Positions 1-8,523 are shown, counted from the first letter of the stretch. The stretch: DNA of 64,000 nucleotides from Paenibacillus caseinilyticus (GCF_027533645.1 NZ_JAQAGY010000026.1:32755-96754), one strand, 5' to 3'. The notes: generated from the letters alone by a model not told the origin. Translations and numbers: made by a program.

Positions 1-9
1 GGGGCAAGC

Positions 10-768
10 ATGGCGGAGCTCTTAGTTCAAGACCCGCAAGGGTACGCAGCAGCGCTGCAGCAACATCTGAAGGCCTGGCGGAACGCGGAACAGGCGGGCC
101 CGATGGAAGCCTATATGCGCGGCCAGTTCCCGTTCCTCGGCATCCGGTCTCCTCAGCTTAAAGCGCTGCTGCGCGATTGGACGACAAGCAATGGAGTCCC
201 GCAGGGCGAGGCCTTGCGGGAAACGGTGCGCGTCCTGTGGCGCCAGCCCGAGCGCGAGATGCAGTATGCGGCGATGGGGCTGCTGGAGAAGCGGCGCAAG
301 GAGGCCGGCATCGGGGATCTCCCGCTGCTGGAAGAGCTGGTCGTGACGAAGCCGTGGTGGGACACGGTCGATCTGCTGGCAAGCCATATCGCCGGCAGCA
401 TCCTGGCGAAGCATCCGGAGTCGGTCCCGGAGTCGGCGGACATGTGGATCAGCTCCGGGCATCTCTGGCTGCAGCGGACAGCGCTTCTGTATCAGCTCGG
501 TTACAAGGAACGGACGGATGCGGAGCGGCTGTTCCGTTACACCCGGCAGTGCAGCGGGTCCACCGAGTTCTTCATCCGCAAGGCGATCGGCTGGGCGCTC
601 CGCGAATATTCCAAGACGGACGAAGCGGCCGTACGGGCTTTTGTGGCCTCAACACCTCTCTCGCCGCTGAGCGTGAGAGAGGCGTTGAAGGCCGCGGACC
701 GGAACCGGAAGGACGGGGAAGGACTCGAGAGCGCGCCGGAAGGCCGCATGATCCGGGAAGAACGGTAG
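10..768 (+). CDS. AlkD-family DNA alkylation repair protein
   Basis: This 252-residue protein matches the HEAT-repeat DNA glycosylases of the AlkC/AlkD family, which excise 3- and 7-alkylated purines without flipping the base. The residues known to contact the lesion in Bacillus cereus AlkD (Trp109, Asp113, Arg148, Trp187) are all present with a constant shift of eight: W117 and D121 in the WWDTVD motif, R156 in WLQR and W195 in GWALREY. Activity is therefore expected. The gene stands alone. The ATG at position 10 has no visible ribosome binding site because the window starts there, so the true start could lie upstream. A 13-bp hairpin at 819-860 follows the stop. Confidence 0.88.
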   Translation: MAELLVQDPQGYAAALQQHLKAWRNAEQAGPMEAYMRGQFPFLGIRSPQLKALLRDWTTSNGVPQGEALRETVRVLWRQPEREMQYAAMGLLEKRRKEAGIGDLPLLEELVVTKPWWDTVDLLASHIAGSILAKHPESVPESADMWISSGHLWLQRTALLYQLGYKERTDAERLFRYTRQCSGSTEFFIRKAIGWALREYSKTDEAAVRAFVASTPLSPLSVREALKAADRNRKDGEGLESAPEGRMIREER

Positions 769-818
769 GCGTCAAGCGCTTGACGGAGGGAGGACGGAGA
801 GCGGGAGCGCCCTCCGAG

Positions 819-860
819 AACTTGTTGACCCGTGCCTTGCCAGGTGAGGGTCAACAAGTT
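819..860 (+). terminator. hairpin downstream of the AlkD-like gene
   Basis: A perfect 13-bp stem (AACTTGTTGACCC at 819-831 with its complement at 848-860) encloses a 16-base loop. There is no long T tract, so it is a probable rather than canonical terminator. Confidence 0.5.
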
Positions 861-942
861 TAGCGGACCTGAGAGGACGGGGCTTGCGGTAAGGAGGCGG
901 GACTGCCGCGGTCAGCCGGTAAGCAGGCAGCAGGGAGAGGGC

Positions 943-984
943 GAATAGCCCCTGGGCGGCAGAGGCTGCGCCCAGGGGCTATTC
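943..984 (-). terminator. hairpin downstream of the NfrA-like gene
   Basis: A perfect 16-bp stem (GAATAGCCCCTGGGCG at 943-958, complement at 969-984) with a 10-base loop lies between two convergent genes. It probably ends transcription of the leftward oxidoreductase gene and may work in both directions. No T tract is visible. Confidence 0.55.
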
Positions 985-1020
985 GGGGATAGAACTCATG
1001 TATAGGGCTTGCTGTCTGCG

Positions 1021-1755
1021 TCAACTCAGCTGGAAGCCCTTGGCCTCCAGGAACGGACGGATGTGCGCGCGGACGGGCTGCTTGTACTTGTCGGCGATGC
1101 CCTTGGACCACGTGGTCAGGGTGCGGCCGCCTGTCCGTTCTTTGTAATACGCATGCGTAATGTCGTCATAAGCGCGTATGCCCTCCCGGATCGCATCCTG
1201 GTCATACGCACCTTGGTGCAGCACCGCTCCGAGCGGCAGGCGCGGACGCAGCGACGGGTCTTGGTCCGGCACACCCACGCATAAGCCGAAGACCGGGTAC
1301 ACGAGCTCGGGCAGCTCCAGCAGACGGCTGACTTCGTCCGGCTGGTTGCGGATGCCGCCGATGTAGCAGATGCCAAGACCGAGCGATTCGGCTGCCACGG
1401 AAGCATTCTGGGCGGCAAGCGCCGCATCTACCGTAGAGACGATGAAGCTCTCCGTGTTCTGGTGGAACGTCTCACCGCTTTGCTCGGTGGCCAGCTTCAG
1501 CCGGTATTGGTCCGCACAGAAGACGAGGAAGAGGCCGCACTGCTCGACATAAGCTTGTCCGCCGGCCAGACGTGCGAGCTCCGCTTTGGCGGCAGGGTTG
1601 GTCACCGCGATGATCGTATAGGCCTGCACATTCGATGAAGTGGAAGCCATCTGCGCCGACGCGACGATCGCTTCGATCTGCTCCGGTGTCAGAGGGTCTG
1701 GCTTGAATTGGCGGATGGAACGGTGTTGCTGCAGCAGTTCGATAACGGAATTCAT
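1021..1755 (-). CDS. NfrA-like NAD(P)H:FMN oxidoreductase (nitroreductase family)
   Basis: The 244-residue protein belongs to the nitroreductase-fold oxidoreductases of the NfrA/NfsA type. These bind FMN tightly and pass electrons from NAD(P)H to flavins, nitro compounds or quinones. The N-terminal HRSIRQF motif is the typical FMN phosphate contact. The start at 1755 is set by GGAGGAA at 1764-1770; a longer frame to 1890 lacks such a site. A promoter lies at 1842-1871. The gene is divergent from a sulfonate-type transporter and monooxygenase operon that has no flavin reductase of its own, so it might supply reduced FMN. That link is inference from position only. Confidence 0.85.
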   Translation of the reverse strand: MNSVIELLQQHRSIRQFKPDPLTPEQIEAIVASAQMASTSSNVQAYTIIAVTNPAAKAELARLAGGQAYVEQCGLFLVFCADQYRLKLATEQSGETFHQNTESFIVSTVDAALAAQNASVAAESLGLGICYIGGIRNQPDEVSRLLELPELVYPVFGLCVGVPDQDPSLRPRLPLGAVLHQGAYDQDAIREGIRAYDDITHAYYKERTGGRTLTTWSKGIADKYKQPVRAHIRPFLEAKGFQLS

Positions 1756-1841
1756 GGAATGGATTCCTCCTATGGAATGGCAGGTCTCCCGGCAGCGGAA
1801 GCTCCGGCAGACTCGGGCCTGGTCATGATGAAGCTGTCCAC

Positions 1842-1871
1842 ATTGTAGCGAATGGCCCTTGGAAGCGTCAA
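1842..1871 (-). promoter_or_regulatory. sigma-A promoter of the NfrA-like gene
   Basis: Read leftward, TTGACG (1871-1866) and TACAAT (1847-1842) are 18 bases apart, placing the transcript start near 1835, about 80 bases before the ATG at 1755. Confidence 0.6.
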
Positions 1872-1956
1872 ATGTGCCAAGATGCCCCACCGGAGGCCGC
1901 TGCCAATAGGGGTCGGCTACAGGAAAGCCGGATGGTGGCCCATTCCGATTTGGGTG

Positions 1957-1985
1957 TTGACACCCTGAAAAATCCCTGCTATGAT
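1957..1985 (+). promoter_or_regulatory. sigma-A promoter of the sulfonate-type operon
   Basis: TTGACA (1957-1962) and TATGAT (1980-1985) are separated by exactly 17 bases, predicting a transcript start near 1992 and a leader of about 170 bases. The -35 box sits inside a small inverted repeat, GGGTG-TTGA-CACCC (1952-1965). Confidence 0.8.
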
Positions 1986-2003
1986 GCTATTCATAGTTAA
2001 CAT

Positions 2004-2012
2004 ATCGGAATT
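2004..2012 (+). promoter_or_regulatory. candidate CymR-like half-site
   Basis: ATCGGAATT lies just downstream of the predicted transcript start. It matches the conserved right half (ATNGGAATT) of the CymR site as I recall it from Bacillus subtilis. The left half matches poorly. CymR represses sulfur-uptake genes, which would fit the operon, but this rests on one half-site. Confidence 0.35.
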
Positions 2013-2034
2013 AAAGTGAATCTACCGGCAAACC

Positions 2035-2074
2035 GGAGACCATTCGCCTTAGGGTGACTGCGTCTCCTTTTTTT
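2035..2074 (+). terminator. leader terminator or attenuator before the sulfonate-type operon
   Basis: GGAGAC (2035-2040) can pair with GTCTCC (2062-2067) around an inner CGCC/GGTG hairpin, followed directly by seven T residues (2068-2074). It lies between the promoter and the first gene, so it could act as an attenuator. A CCGG-CAAA-CCGG hairpin just upstream (2025-2036) overlaps its 5' arm by two bases. I do not recognise a known riboswitch here. Confidence 0.5.
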
Positions 2075-2162
2075 GTTCCTGCTTCAGCTGCCTTCCGGGC
2101 CTCCGGAGGCGAAGCTTCGATTACACTTTGGGCCGCAACTTGTGGAAGGGGATTAGAAAAAG

Positions 2163-3230
2163 ATGAATCGTAAATTGTACCGCAGCCGCACCAACGCCGC
2201 CATTGCCGTACTGCTCACCGCCTGCTTGGTACTGGCGGGCTGCGGCAAAGGGCAGGCTGACACGGCCAGTGCCGGGGCCGCTCCTGCCGGCGGCCAGCCC
2301 GAAGTGCTCGAGCTTCGCTACCAAGGCTCGCCGGGAACGGTCTCTCTGCCGGAACTGGCGGAGGACCTTGGGTATCTCGCTCCGCTGAAGCTGAAGTGGA
2401 TCGGCAATACGACGAGCGGTCCGCAGAGCATCCAGGCGGCGACCACGGGCGATACCGACTTCGGGGGCGCCTTCAACGGAGCCATCGTCAAACTGCTCGC
2501 AGCCAAGGCGCCGATCACGGCCTTATTCGGATACTACGGTGAAGATGCCAAAACTTACAACGGATACTATGTGCTCGAGGATAGTCCGATCAAGGGGCCC
2601 AAGGATCTGGTGGGCAAGCAGATCGCGATGAATACGCTCGGGGCCCACCACGAATTCATGGTGAAGGAATATCTGCACCGGGCGGGTCTGACCAATGAGG
2701 AGATCAAGCAGGTCACCCTGCTCGCCATCCCGCCGGCCAACGGGGAACAGGTGCTGCGCCAGAAGCAGGTCGAGGTGAGCACGCTTGGAGGCATCTATCA
2801 GGACAAGGCGCTCGAGCGGGGCGGCCTCCGGCCGGTGTTCACGGATCTCGAGCTGTTCGGCGAGTTCACGGCGGGCAGCATCGTCATGACGAACAAATTC
2901 ATCAAGAACAACCCGAATACGACGAAGCAATTCGTCGAGGGGGTGGCCAAAGCGATCGAATGGTCGAGAACGACGCCGAGGGAAGAGGTCATTGCCCGGA
3001 TGGAGAAGATCGCCAAGGACCGCGGACGCAGCGAGGATACCTCCAATATCAAGTACTGGAAGAGCTGGGGCATAGCCGGCAAGGGCGGGCTCATCGCCGA
3101 GAAGGAATTCCAGGTATGGATCGACTGGCTCGTGAAGGACGGCCAGATCAAGGAAGGGCAAGTTAAAGCATCCGATATGTATACGAACCGGTTCAATCCG
3201 TTCCAGGAGGAAGGGAAAACCGCCAAATAG
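2163..3230 (+). CDS. SsuA-like ABC transporter substrate-binding lipoprotein
   Basis: This 355-residue protein is a periplasmic-binding-type lipoprotein of the aliphatic sulfonate/nitrate/taurine family (NMT1/THI5-like fold). It has a basic N-terminus, a hydrophobic segment and the lipobox LAGC with the lipidated Cys at residue 27, so it should be anchored outside the membrane. It would capture an organosulfur or similar ligand for the ATPase and permease encoded next. The terminal flavin monooxygenase gene supports a sulfur-scavenging role. The exact ligand cannot be read from sequence. It is the first gene of a four-gene operon after a 170-base leader. Confidence 0.85.
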   Translation: MNRKLYRSRTNAAIAVLLTACLVLAGCGKGQADTASAGAAPAGGQPEVLELRYQGSPGTVSLPELAEDLGYLAPLKLKWIGNTTSGPQSIQAATTGDTDFGGAFNGAIVKLLAAKAPITALFGYYGEDAKTYNGYYVLEDSPIKGPKDLVGKQIAMNTLGAHHEFMVKEYLHRAGLTNEEIKQVTLLAIPPANGEQVLRQKQVEVSTLGGIYQDKALERGGLRPVFTDLELFGEFTAGSIVMTNKFIKNNPNTTKQFVEGVAKAIEWSRTTPREEVIARMEKIAKDRGRSEDTSNIKYWKSWGIAGKGGLIAEKEFQVWIDWLVKDGQIKEGQVKASDMYTNRFNPFQEEGKTAK

Positions 3231-3298
3231 CCCCGGCCGTTAAGGCCATGCCGCCGAAGATTCATATCCCAAGTTACCGATAACGGAGGTGCCGGACC

Positions 3299-4138
3299 AT
3301 GAGTGTGAAGATCAGCATCAGCCAGGTCAACAAGGTGTTTCAGGTAAGCCGGACGGAAGAATTCACGGCTCTGCAGGACATTAATCTGGACGTAGGGACA
3401 GGTGAATTCATGGTTCTCGTGGGTCCGAGCGGCTGCGGCAAATCCACGCTGCTCGACCTGCTCGGCGGCTTGACCAAGCCTACGTCGGGCCGCATCCTGC
3501 TCGACGGCCGTCCGATTACCGGGCCGGGTCTCGACCGGGGGATCGTATTCCAGCAGTACGCCCTCTTCCCATGGAAGACGGCCAAGGGCAATATCGAATT
3601 CGGCCTGGAAGCCAAAGGGGTGCCGAAGAAGGAACGGGAAGAGATCGCCCGAACTTATTTGTCCCTGGTCGGACTGACGGGCTTCGAGGACCGGTATCCC
3701 CACGAGCTCTCCGGAGGGATGAAGCAGCGCGTAGCGATCGCGCGCAGTCTTGCTTATGACCCTGAAGTGCTGCTGATGGATGAGCCCTTCGCCGCCCTCG
3801 ATGCGCAGACCCGCGAGACGCTGCAGAGCGAGCTGCTCCGGATCTGGGAGAAGACGAAGAAGACGATCGTGTTCATCACCCACGGCATCGATGAAGCGGT
3901 GTATCTCGGCCAGCGGGTAGCTGTCATGACCTCCCGCCCGGGGCGGATCAAGCAGATCGTGGACATCCCGCTGGAATCGCGTTCGAGCGAAGAAGACCTG
4001 CGGAGCGACCCGGATTTCATCCGGACCCGCCACGAGGTGTGGAGCCTTCTGAAGGAAGAAGTATTGAGAGCGCAGGAATACGAGAAGAACAAGGCCCGCA
4101 TCAAGCAGTCGAAGAAAGGGGTGGCTCTCCATGGCTAG
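3299..4138 (+). CDS. SsuB-like ABC transporter ATP-binding protein
   Basis: A 279-residue ATPase of the nitrate/sulfonate/taurine transporter family that powers uptake from inside the membrane. It has the Walker A motif GPSGCGKST (residues 42-50), a Q-loop at QQYALFPW, the signature LSGGMKQR and Walker B LLMDEPF followed by the H-loop in FITHGIDEA. The ATG follows CGGAGGTG with good spacing. Its last eight bases overlap the permease gene, which implies translational coupling. Confidence 0.93.
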   Translation: MSVKISISQVNKVFQVSRTEEFTALQDINLDVGTGEFMVLVGPSGCGKSTLLDLLGGLTKPTSGRILLDGRPITGPGLDRGIVFQQYALFPWKTAKGNIEFGLEAKGVPKKEREEIARTYLSLVGLTGFEDRYPHELSGGMKQRVAIARSLAYDPEVLLMDEPFAALDAQTRETLQSELLRIWEKTKKTIVFITHGIDEAVYLGQRVAVMTSRPGRIKQIVDIPLESRSSEEDLRSDPDFIRTRHEVWSLLKEEVLRAQEYEKNKARIKQSKKGVALHG

Positions 4139-4958
4139 TATCGGCGAATCCGTAGCGATCGGCAGAAGCGCCAAGCCGGTTACGTTCAAACTCTCGTCCG
4201 TCTTCCGCTCTCTGGAGAAGTGGGTTGCGGTTGTCGTCTTCCTGGCCCTCTGGGAAGTGTTCCCGCGGCTGGGGCTTGTGGATACGACGTTCCTTCCGCC
4301 ATTCTCCGAAATCGTCAGCGCCTGGTGGGCCTTGGCCGCCTCCGGCGAGCTCTACAGCCACGTGGAGGCGAGTCTGATCCGGTCGCTGACCGGCTACTCG
4401 CTGGCCCTGCTCTATGCCATTCCGCTCGGCATCGCGATCGGATGGTATAAGCGGTTCGCGGATATCATCAATCCGCTGCTCGAGACGATGCGCAACACCG
4501 CCGCCCTGGCGCTGCTGCCGGTGTTCATCCTGCTGCTCGGCATCGGCGAAGCCTCGAAGATTGCGCTGGTGATCTACGCATGCTCTTGGCCGATCCTGCT
4601 CAACACGATCTCGGGCGTCAAGCACGTGGATCCGCTGCTGATCCGCTCCGCCCAGTCCATGGGACTGTCGAATGTCCAGCTGTTCCGCAAGGTCATTCTG
4701 CCTGCGGCGATTCCGACGATCTTCGTCGGGGTGCGGCTTGCCGGAGCCTCGTCGATCCTCGTGCTGGTGGCAGCCGAGATGATCGGGGCGAAGGCCGGAC
4801 TCGGCTATCTCATCACCTACACCCAGTACAGCTTCATGATTCCGCAGATGTATGCGGGCATCCTTACGATCTCCGCCATCGGCTTCCTGTTCAACTTCGG
4901 GCTGGTGAAGCTGGAGAGACGGTTCACTTCATGGAAGACGACGCAGGGCCGGGAGTAG
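4131..4958 (+). CDS. SsuC-like ABC transporter permease
   Basis: The 275-residue integral membrane protein is a binding-protein-dependent permease with about six hydrophobic segments. Its EAA-type coupling loop (RSAQSMGLSNVQLFRKVILP) is where the ATPase docks. It would form the transmembrane channel for the ligand of the SsuA-like lipoprotein. The start overlaps the ATPase stop by eight bases, and the monooxygenase gene follows after 46 bases. Confidence 0.92.
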   Translation: MASIGESVAIGRSAKPVTFKLSSVFRSLEKWVAVVVFLALWEVFPRLGLVDTTFLPPFSEIVSAWWALAASGELYSHVEASLIRSLTGYSLALLYAIPLGIAIGWYKRFADIINPLLETMRNTAALALLPVFILLLGIGEASKIALVIYACSWPILLNTISGVKHVDPLLIRSAQSMGLSNVQLFRKVILPAAIPTIFVGVRLAGASSILVLVAAEMIGAKAGLGYLITYTQYSFMIPQMYAGILTISAIGFLFNFGLVKLERRFTSWKTTQGRE

Positions 4959-5004
4959 AGGCGGATTTTTCGAAACTAATGAGCAGACAAAGGGGATAAC
5001 GGAT

Positions 5005-6372
5005 ATGGCTATAACACAGCGGCAGATGAAACTCGGTGCGTTCTTCATGATTCCGGGCCACCACGTGGCGGCTTGGAGACATCCGGAGGCGGAGGCGCAG
5101 GGCGTCCTGGACTTCAAGTTCTACAAGAAGCTCGCCCAGACGGCGGAGCGCGGCAAGTTCGATATGGTGTTCCTCGCGGACGGTCTGGCGGTCTGGGACC
5201 GGTTCGGCACAGGAATCTCGCATACGGTCAATGCGCGTCCGGAGCCGCTGACGCTGTTGTCGGCCCTCTCGGCGGTGACCGAGCGGATCGGGCTGGCGGC
5301 CACGGTCTCGACCACGTATAACGAACCATTCCATGTGGCGCGCAAATTCGCATCGCTCGATCATCTCAGCGGCGGCCGGGCCGCTTGGAACGTCGTGACC
5401 TCGAGCGGGGAGAATGAAGCTTACAACTTCAGCCGGGAGACGCACCTGCTTCATGAGAAGCGGTATGAACGGGCGCGGGAATTCGTAGACGTCGTCCGGG
5501 CCCTATGGGACAGCTGGGAGGACGGGGCGCTGCTGATCGACAAGGAATCGGGTCTCTTCGCGGATAAGCACAAGGTCCACTATGTGAACCACCAAGGCGC
5601 GGAATTCTCCGTCAAAGGGCCCCTGAATATCGCGCGTCCGCCGCAAGGCCATCCGGTCGTCATCCAGGCGGGATCTTCCGAGGCGGGCAAGGAGCTTGCG
5701 GCAGAGACGGCGGAGGTCATCTTCACCGCCTGGCAGACGCTGGAGGAGGCGCAGAAGTTCTATTCGAACGTGAAGGGACGGATGCTCCAGTACGGCCGCA
5801 CGCCGGACGAACTGAAGATCATGCCGGGCGTCTTCCCGATTATCGGCCGCACACGCGCCGAAGCGGAAGCGAAGGCGGAGCAGCTCAAAGAACTGATCCA
5901 CCCGACTGCGGGCGTAGGCCTGCTCTCGGCGCTGATCTCCTACGACCTGTCGCCGTACCCGGTAGACGGTCCGCTGCCGGAACTCCCGGATATCCGGGAT
6001 ATCAACGGAGGCAAAAGCCGCTTCCAGCTCCTGAAGGATCTCGCGGACCGCGAGGGGCTTACGATCCGCGGGCTGTACCAGCGGATCGCGGGCGCCAGAG
6101 GGCACCGGGAGATCCTCGGCACCCCGGTGGAGATCGCGGACCAGCTCGAGGAGTGGTTCGTGAACGGGGCGGCGGATGGGTTCAACATCATGCCGCCGAC
6201 GCTGCCGGGCGGACTCGACGATTTCGTCGAGCTCGTCATCCCCGAGCTGCAGCGCCGGGGCCTCTTCCGCACCGAGTACGAGGGGGAGACCCTCCGGGAG
6301 AACCTCGGCCTCGCCCGTCCTGCCAGCCGCTTCGGCGCGTCCCCCGCTGTACCGCAGTCGCAGACCTCGTAA
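5005..6372 (+). CDS. FMNH2-dependent monooxygenase, NtaA/SnaA/DmoA family
   Basis: This 455-residue protein is a bacterial-luciferase-like TIM barrel of the NtaA/SnaA/SoxA/DszA branch. Known members use reduced FMN and oxygen to attack nitrilotriacetate, dimethyl sulfide, dibenzothiophene sulfone or related sulfur compounds. The N-terminal segment with GHHVAAWRHP and the conserved SGGRAAWNVVTS stretch are typical. Family members need a separate flavin reductase. None lies in this operon, but an NfrA-like oxidoreductase is encoded divergently at 1021-1755. Placement behind a sulfonate-type transporter suggests C-S bond cleavage for sulfur supply. An intrinsic terminator at 6422-6448 ends the operon. 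Confidence 0.87.
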   Translation: MAITQRQMKLGAFFMIPGHHVAAWRHPEAEAQGVLDFKFYKKLAQTAERGKFDMVFLADGLAVWDRFGTGISHTVNARPEPLTLLSALSAVTERIGLAATVSTTYNEPFHVARKFASLDHLSGGRAAWNVVTSSGENEAYNFSRETHLLHEKRYERAREFVDVVRALWDSWEDGALLIDKESGLFADKHKVHYVNHQGAEFSVKGPLNIARPPQGHPVVIQAGSSEAGKELAAETAEVIFTAWQTLEEAQKFYSNVKGRMLQYGRTPDELKIMPGVFPIIGRTRAEAEAKAEQLKELIHPTAGVGLLSALISYDLSPYPVDGPLPELPDIRDINGGKSRFQLLKDLADREGLTIRGLYQRIAGARGHREILGTPVEIADQLEEWFVNGAADGFNIMPPTLPGGLDDFVELVIPELQRRGLFRTEYEGETLRENLGLARPASRFGASPAVPQSQTS

Positions 6373-6421
6373 GGTTCCCCGCACGACCGCGCCACACCCC
6401 CCGCAAGTTTCAAAAGAGACT

Positions 6422-6448
6422 GCAGCCTCCCCCGGGCTGCGGTTTTTT
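6422..6448 (+). terminator. intrinsic terminator of the sulfonate-type operon
   Basis: GCAGCC (6422-6427) pairs with GGCTGC (6435-6440), followed by GG and six T residues. Confidence 0.8.
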
Positions 6449-6558
6449 ATTTTAAGACGTATGCACCTTCCGGCAAGCTGCTTAGTCGGCTCTGCAACAT
6501 TTTTCCAGAATCTTGCGTCCAGAGCAGCAGTTGATTTACGAAAGGAGAGGGTGGTCTC

Positions 6559-7188
6559 ATGATCAAAAGGTGGATTCCCCTGCTGGCCGTCTGCTGTGTC
6601 CTGACGGCGCCTGCGGCGCTCGCGGACAGCTCGGTGGCCGTGCACATAGGAACCGAGAGTCTGCCCGTAGACGCCATGCCCCGGATGGAGGACGGAGCGG
6701 TGAGGGTGAATCTGCGGGGGCTGGCCGAGGCGCTGGATGCCCGGGTTCAGTGGGATGCGGAGCACCGGGCTGTGGAGGTCAACCGTCCGGACGATGCGCT
6801 TCAGCGGCAGCGCATCGCGCTGCTGGAGGAAGCGCTGGCTGCGGGCACGGCTCAGGAAGCGGCCCAGCGGTATCTGGACGGCCTCAGGGAGCGCAACGGC
6901 GCCAAGCAGTACGCGGTGCTGTCCGCAGAGCTGAAGCGCGAACGCCGGGCCGGTCTGGAGGCGGCCGGCTGGCGTACGGGAAGCTCGAGTCCGTGGTGGG
7001 AGTCCTATACAGCGGAGGACGGGCGGCAGCGGCCGGATGGAACATGGGAGTTCGCGACCCGCGGTGTGCTGACCGACTCTACCGGATCGAGGGACGAGCG
7101 GGAAGGAACGCTGCTGGTGAAGGAAGAAGAGGGGCGCTTTGTGATCGTGGATGACGGGGTTAAGGGACAGGAGCCGGGTCAAGAATAG
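6559..7188 (+). CDS. secreted stalk-domain protein
   Basis: The 209-residue protein starts with a clear signal peptide ending near residue 22 (ALA-D). Residues 23-75 resemble the copper amine oxidase N-terminal-like (stalk) domain common in Paenibacillus surface proteins, with the pattern LPVDAMPRMEDGAVRVNLRGLAEALDARVQWD. A helical linker and a mixed C-terminal domain (about 80-209) follow, which I do not recognise. The start is supported by AAAGGAGAG. No catalytic motif is visible. The function is unknown, presumably at the cell envelope. Confidence 0.7.
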   Translation: MIKRWIPLLAVCCVLTAPAALADSSVAVHIGTESLPVDAMPRMEDGAVRVNLRGLAEALDARVQWDAEHRAVEVNRPDDALQRQRIALLEEALAAGTAQEAAQRYLDGLRERNGAKQYAVLSAELKRERRAGLEAAGWRTGSSSPWWESYTAEDGRQRPDGTWEFATRGVLTDSTGSRDEREGTLLVKEEEGRFVIVDDGVKGQEPGQE

Positions 7189-7233
7189 CAAGAGCAGGGC
7201 TTGTGTTAGGAGCTAGCGGGGAGGAATAAGGGA

Positions 7234-7767
7234 ATGAACAACCAAGCGAACGAATCCGGTCCGGCGGATCCATCGGACTTGCAGCATCTAACGGGTCCTT
7301 CGGCGCGCGCATTCAACCGGCGTTCCGGCATTCGTCTGCTCCTGGCGGGATTGTGCTCCACTTGTCTCGGAGGCCTGTATTTGCCGGAGTCGATCCTGTT
7401 CCTTGAGGGATGGTTTGATCTGTTCGGCGTGGAGGATGTTGCCGGATTGTACCGGCGGATTCTGACCCCAAGCGGAGGGGCCGCCGCAGCCTTGGGTCTG
7501 CTGCTGATGCTCCCGGTACCGGCAGTGCGATGGCTCCGGCTTCCCCTGCTGCTCACGGGCCTGGCAGGGATGCTGGTCCTGCTCGCGGCTATGGTTCCAG
7601 CCGTCATCCTTGCGTTGCTGCAGGCCATGCTCCTTCACCTGCAGGCCCTGCCGTACCTGCTGCCCCATCTGCTTCTCGGTGTCCTGTCGGGCAGAGCGCT
7701 GTTTGCACTGCTCGATGAGGTCCGAGGCTTGTTCGCCGGCCGTCCCCCGCAGGAAGGGATTGGATGA
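7234..7767 (+). CDS. hypothetical membrane protein
   Basis: A 177-residue protein with a short polar N-terminus and four or five hydrophobic segments between about residues 28 and 160, including a long Leu-rich stretch near 95-150. I recognise no family. A GGGGAGGAA site supports the ATG at 7234. It lies 45 bases after the stalk-domain gene and ends about 20 bases before the queF -35 box, so it may share a transcript with the stalk-domain gene. Confidence 0.6.
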   Translation: MNNQANESGPADPSDLQHLTGPSARAFNRRSGIRLLLAGLCSTCLGGLYLPESILFLEGWFDLFGVEDVAGLYRRILTPSGGAAAALGLLLMLPVPAVRWLRLPLLLTGLAGMLVLLAAMVPAVILALLQAMLLHLQALPYLLPHLLLGVLSGRALFALLDEVRGLFAGRPPQEGIG

Positions 7768-7787
7768 AGCTTCCGCAGGGGCGGCCG

Positions 7788-7817
7788 TTTACGGCTCCCC
7801 GGGCTTTCCGGTATAAT
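7788..7817 (+). promoter_or_regulatory. queF promoter
   Basis: TTTACG (7788-7793) and a perfect TATAAT (7812-7817) are 18 bases apart, about 35 bases before the queF ATG. I see no preQ1-type riboswitch in the short leader. Confidence 0.65.
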
Positions 7818-7850
7818 GATAGGGAAGCAAGAAGGAAGGGAGCCTATCTC

Positions 7851-8345
7851 ATGGCCGGAAGAAAAGAAGACGAGCTCGACCTGACGCTGCTTGGCAGCGA
7901 ACGCACGAAGTACCCGATGAACTACGCGCCGGAGATGCTGGAATCGTTCGATAACAAGCATCCGTACCGCGACTATTTTGTCAAATTCAACTGTCCGGAA
8001 TTCACGAGCCTGTGCCCGATTACGGGCCAGCCGGATTTCGCGACGATCTATATTTCGTATATCCCGGGCGAGAAAATGGTCGAGAGCAAGTCGCTGAAGT
8101 TGTACCTGTTCTCATTCCGCAACCACGGGGATTTCCATGAGGACTGCATGAACATTATCATGAACGACCTCATCAAGCTCATGGATCCGAAGTATATCGA
8201 GGTGTGGGGCAAGTTCACGCCGCGCGGCGGGATCTCCATCGATCCGTATTGCAACCACGGACGCCCGGGCACGAAGTATGAGGCTATGGCCGAACACCGG
8301 CTGCTGAACCACGATCTCTATCCGGAGAAAGTGGACAACCGCTAG
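7851..8345 (+). CDS. queF: NADPH-dependent 7-cyano-7-deazaguanine reductase QueF
   Basis: The 164-residue enzyme reduces preQ0 to preQ1 in queuosine biosynthesis. It matches the short, unimodular Bacillus-type QueF (about 165 residues). The catalytic cysteine Cys55 in SLCPITGQPD and Asp62 fall at the same numbers as in B. subtilis, and the substrate-binding NHGDFHED and the RPGTKYE motif are present. The ATG at 7851 follows AAGGAAGGG; an in-frame extension back to 7764 would run across the promoter and is rejected. It is a single-gene unit here, with no queC, queD or queE beside it. Confidence 0.95.
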   Translation: MAGRKEDELDLTLLGSERTKYPMNYAPEMLESFDNKHPYRDYFVKFNCPEFTSLCPITGQPDFATIYISYIPGEKMVESKSLKLYLFSFRNHGDFHEDCMNIIMNDLIKLMDPKYIEVWGKFTPRGGISIDPYCNHGRPGTKYEAMAEHRLLNHDLYPEKVDNR

Positions 8346-8360
8346 AATCCATCCGTATCA

Positions 8361-8403
8361 CGAACAGCCGCAGTTTCCGGTCCTACCGGAGCTGCGGCTG
8401 TTC
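8361..8403. terminator. bidirectional terminator between queF and the leftward membrane gene
   Basis: A long inverted repeat, about 19 bp with small mismatches (CGAACAGCCGCAG... at 8361-8380 against its complement ending at 8403), lies between two convergent genes. Confidence 0.6.
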
Positions 8404-8523
8404 GCCGTGCCGTGAGATAGGCGGCTCGAATTAGCCTGCTGCATGGAGCGACGGCACACGCCGCGCTTTGTGCTGAAGCTGCGGCTCCGTTAGTCGCCTG
8501 GCCCTTGGGCCGCAGCACCGGCT

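Noticed and set aside
1992..2162. SAM (S-box) or other sulfur riboswitch before the sulfonate-type operon
   Set aside because: The conserved S-box segments are not present; only a simple stem with a T tract is visible.
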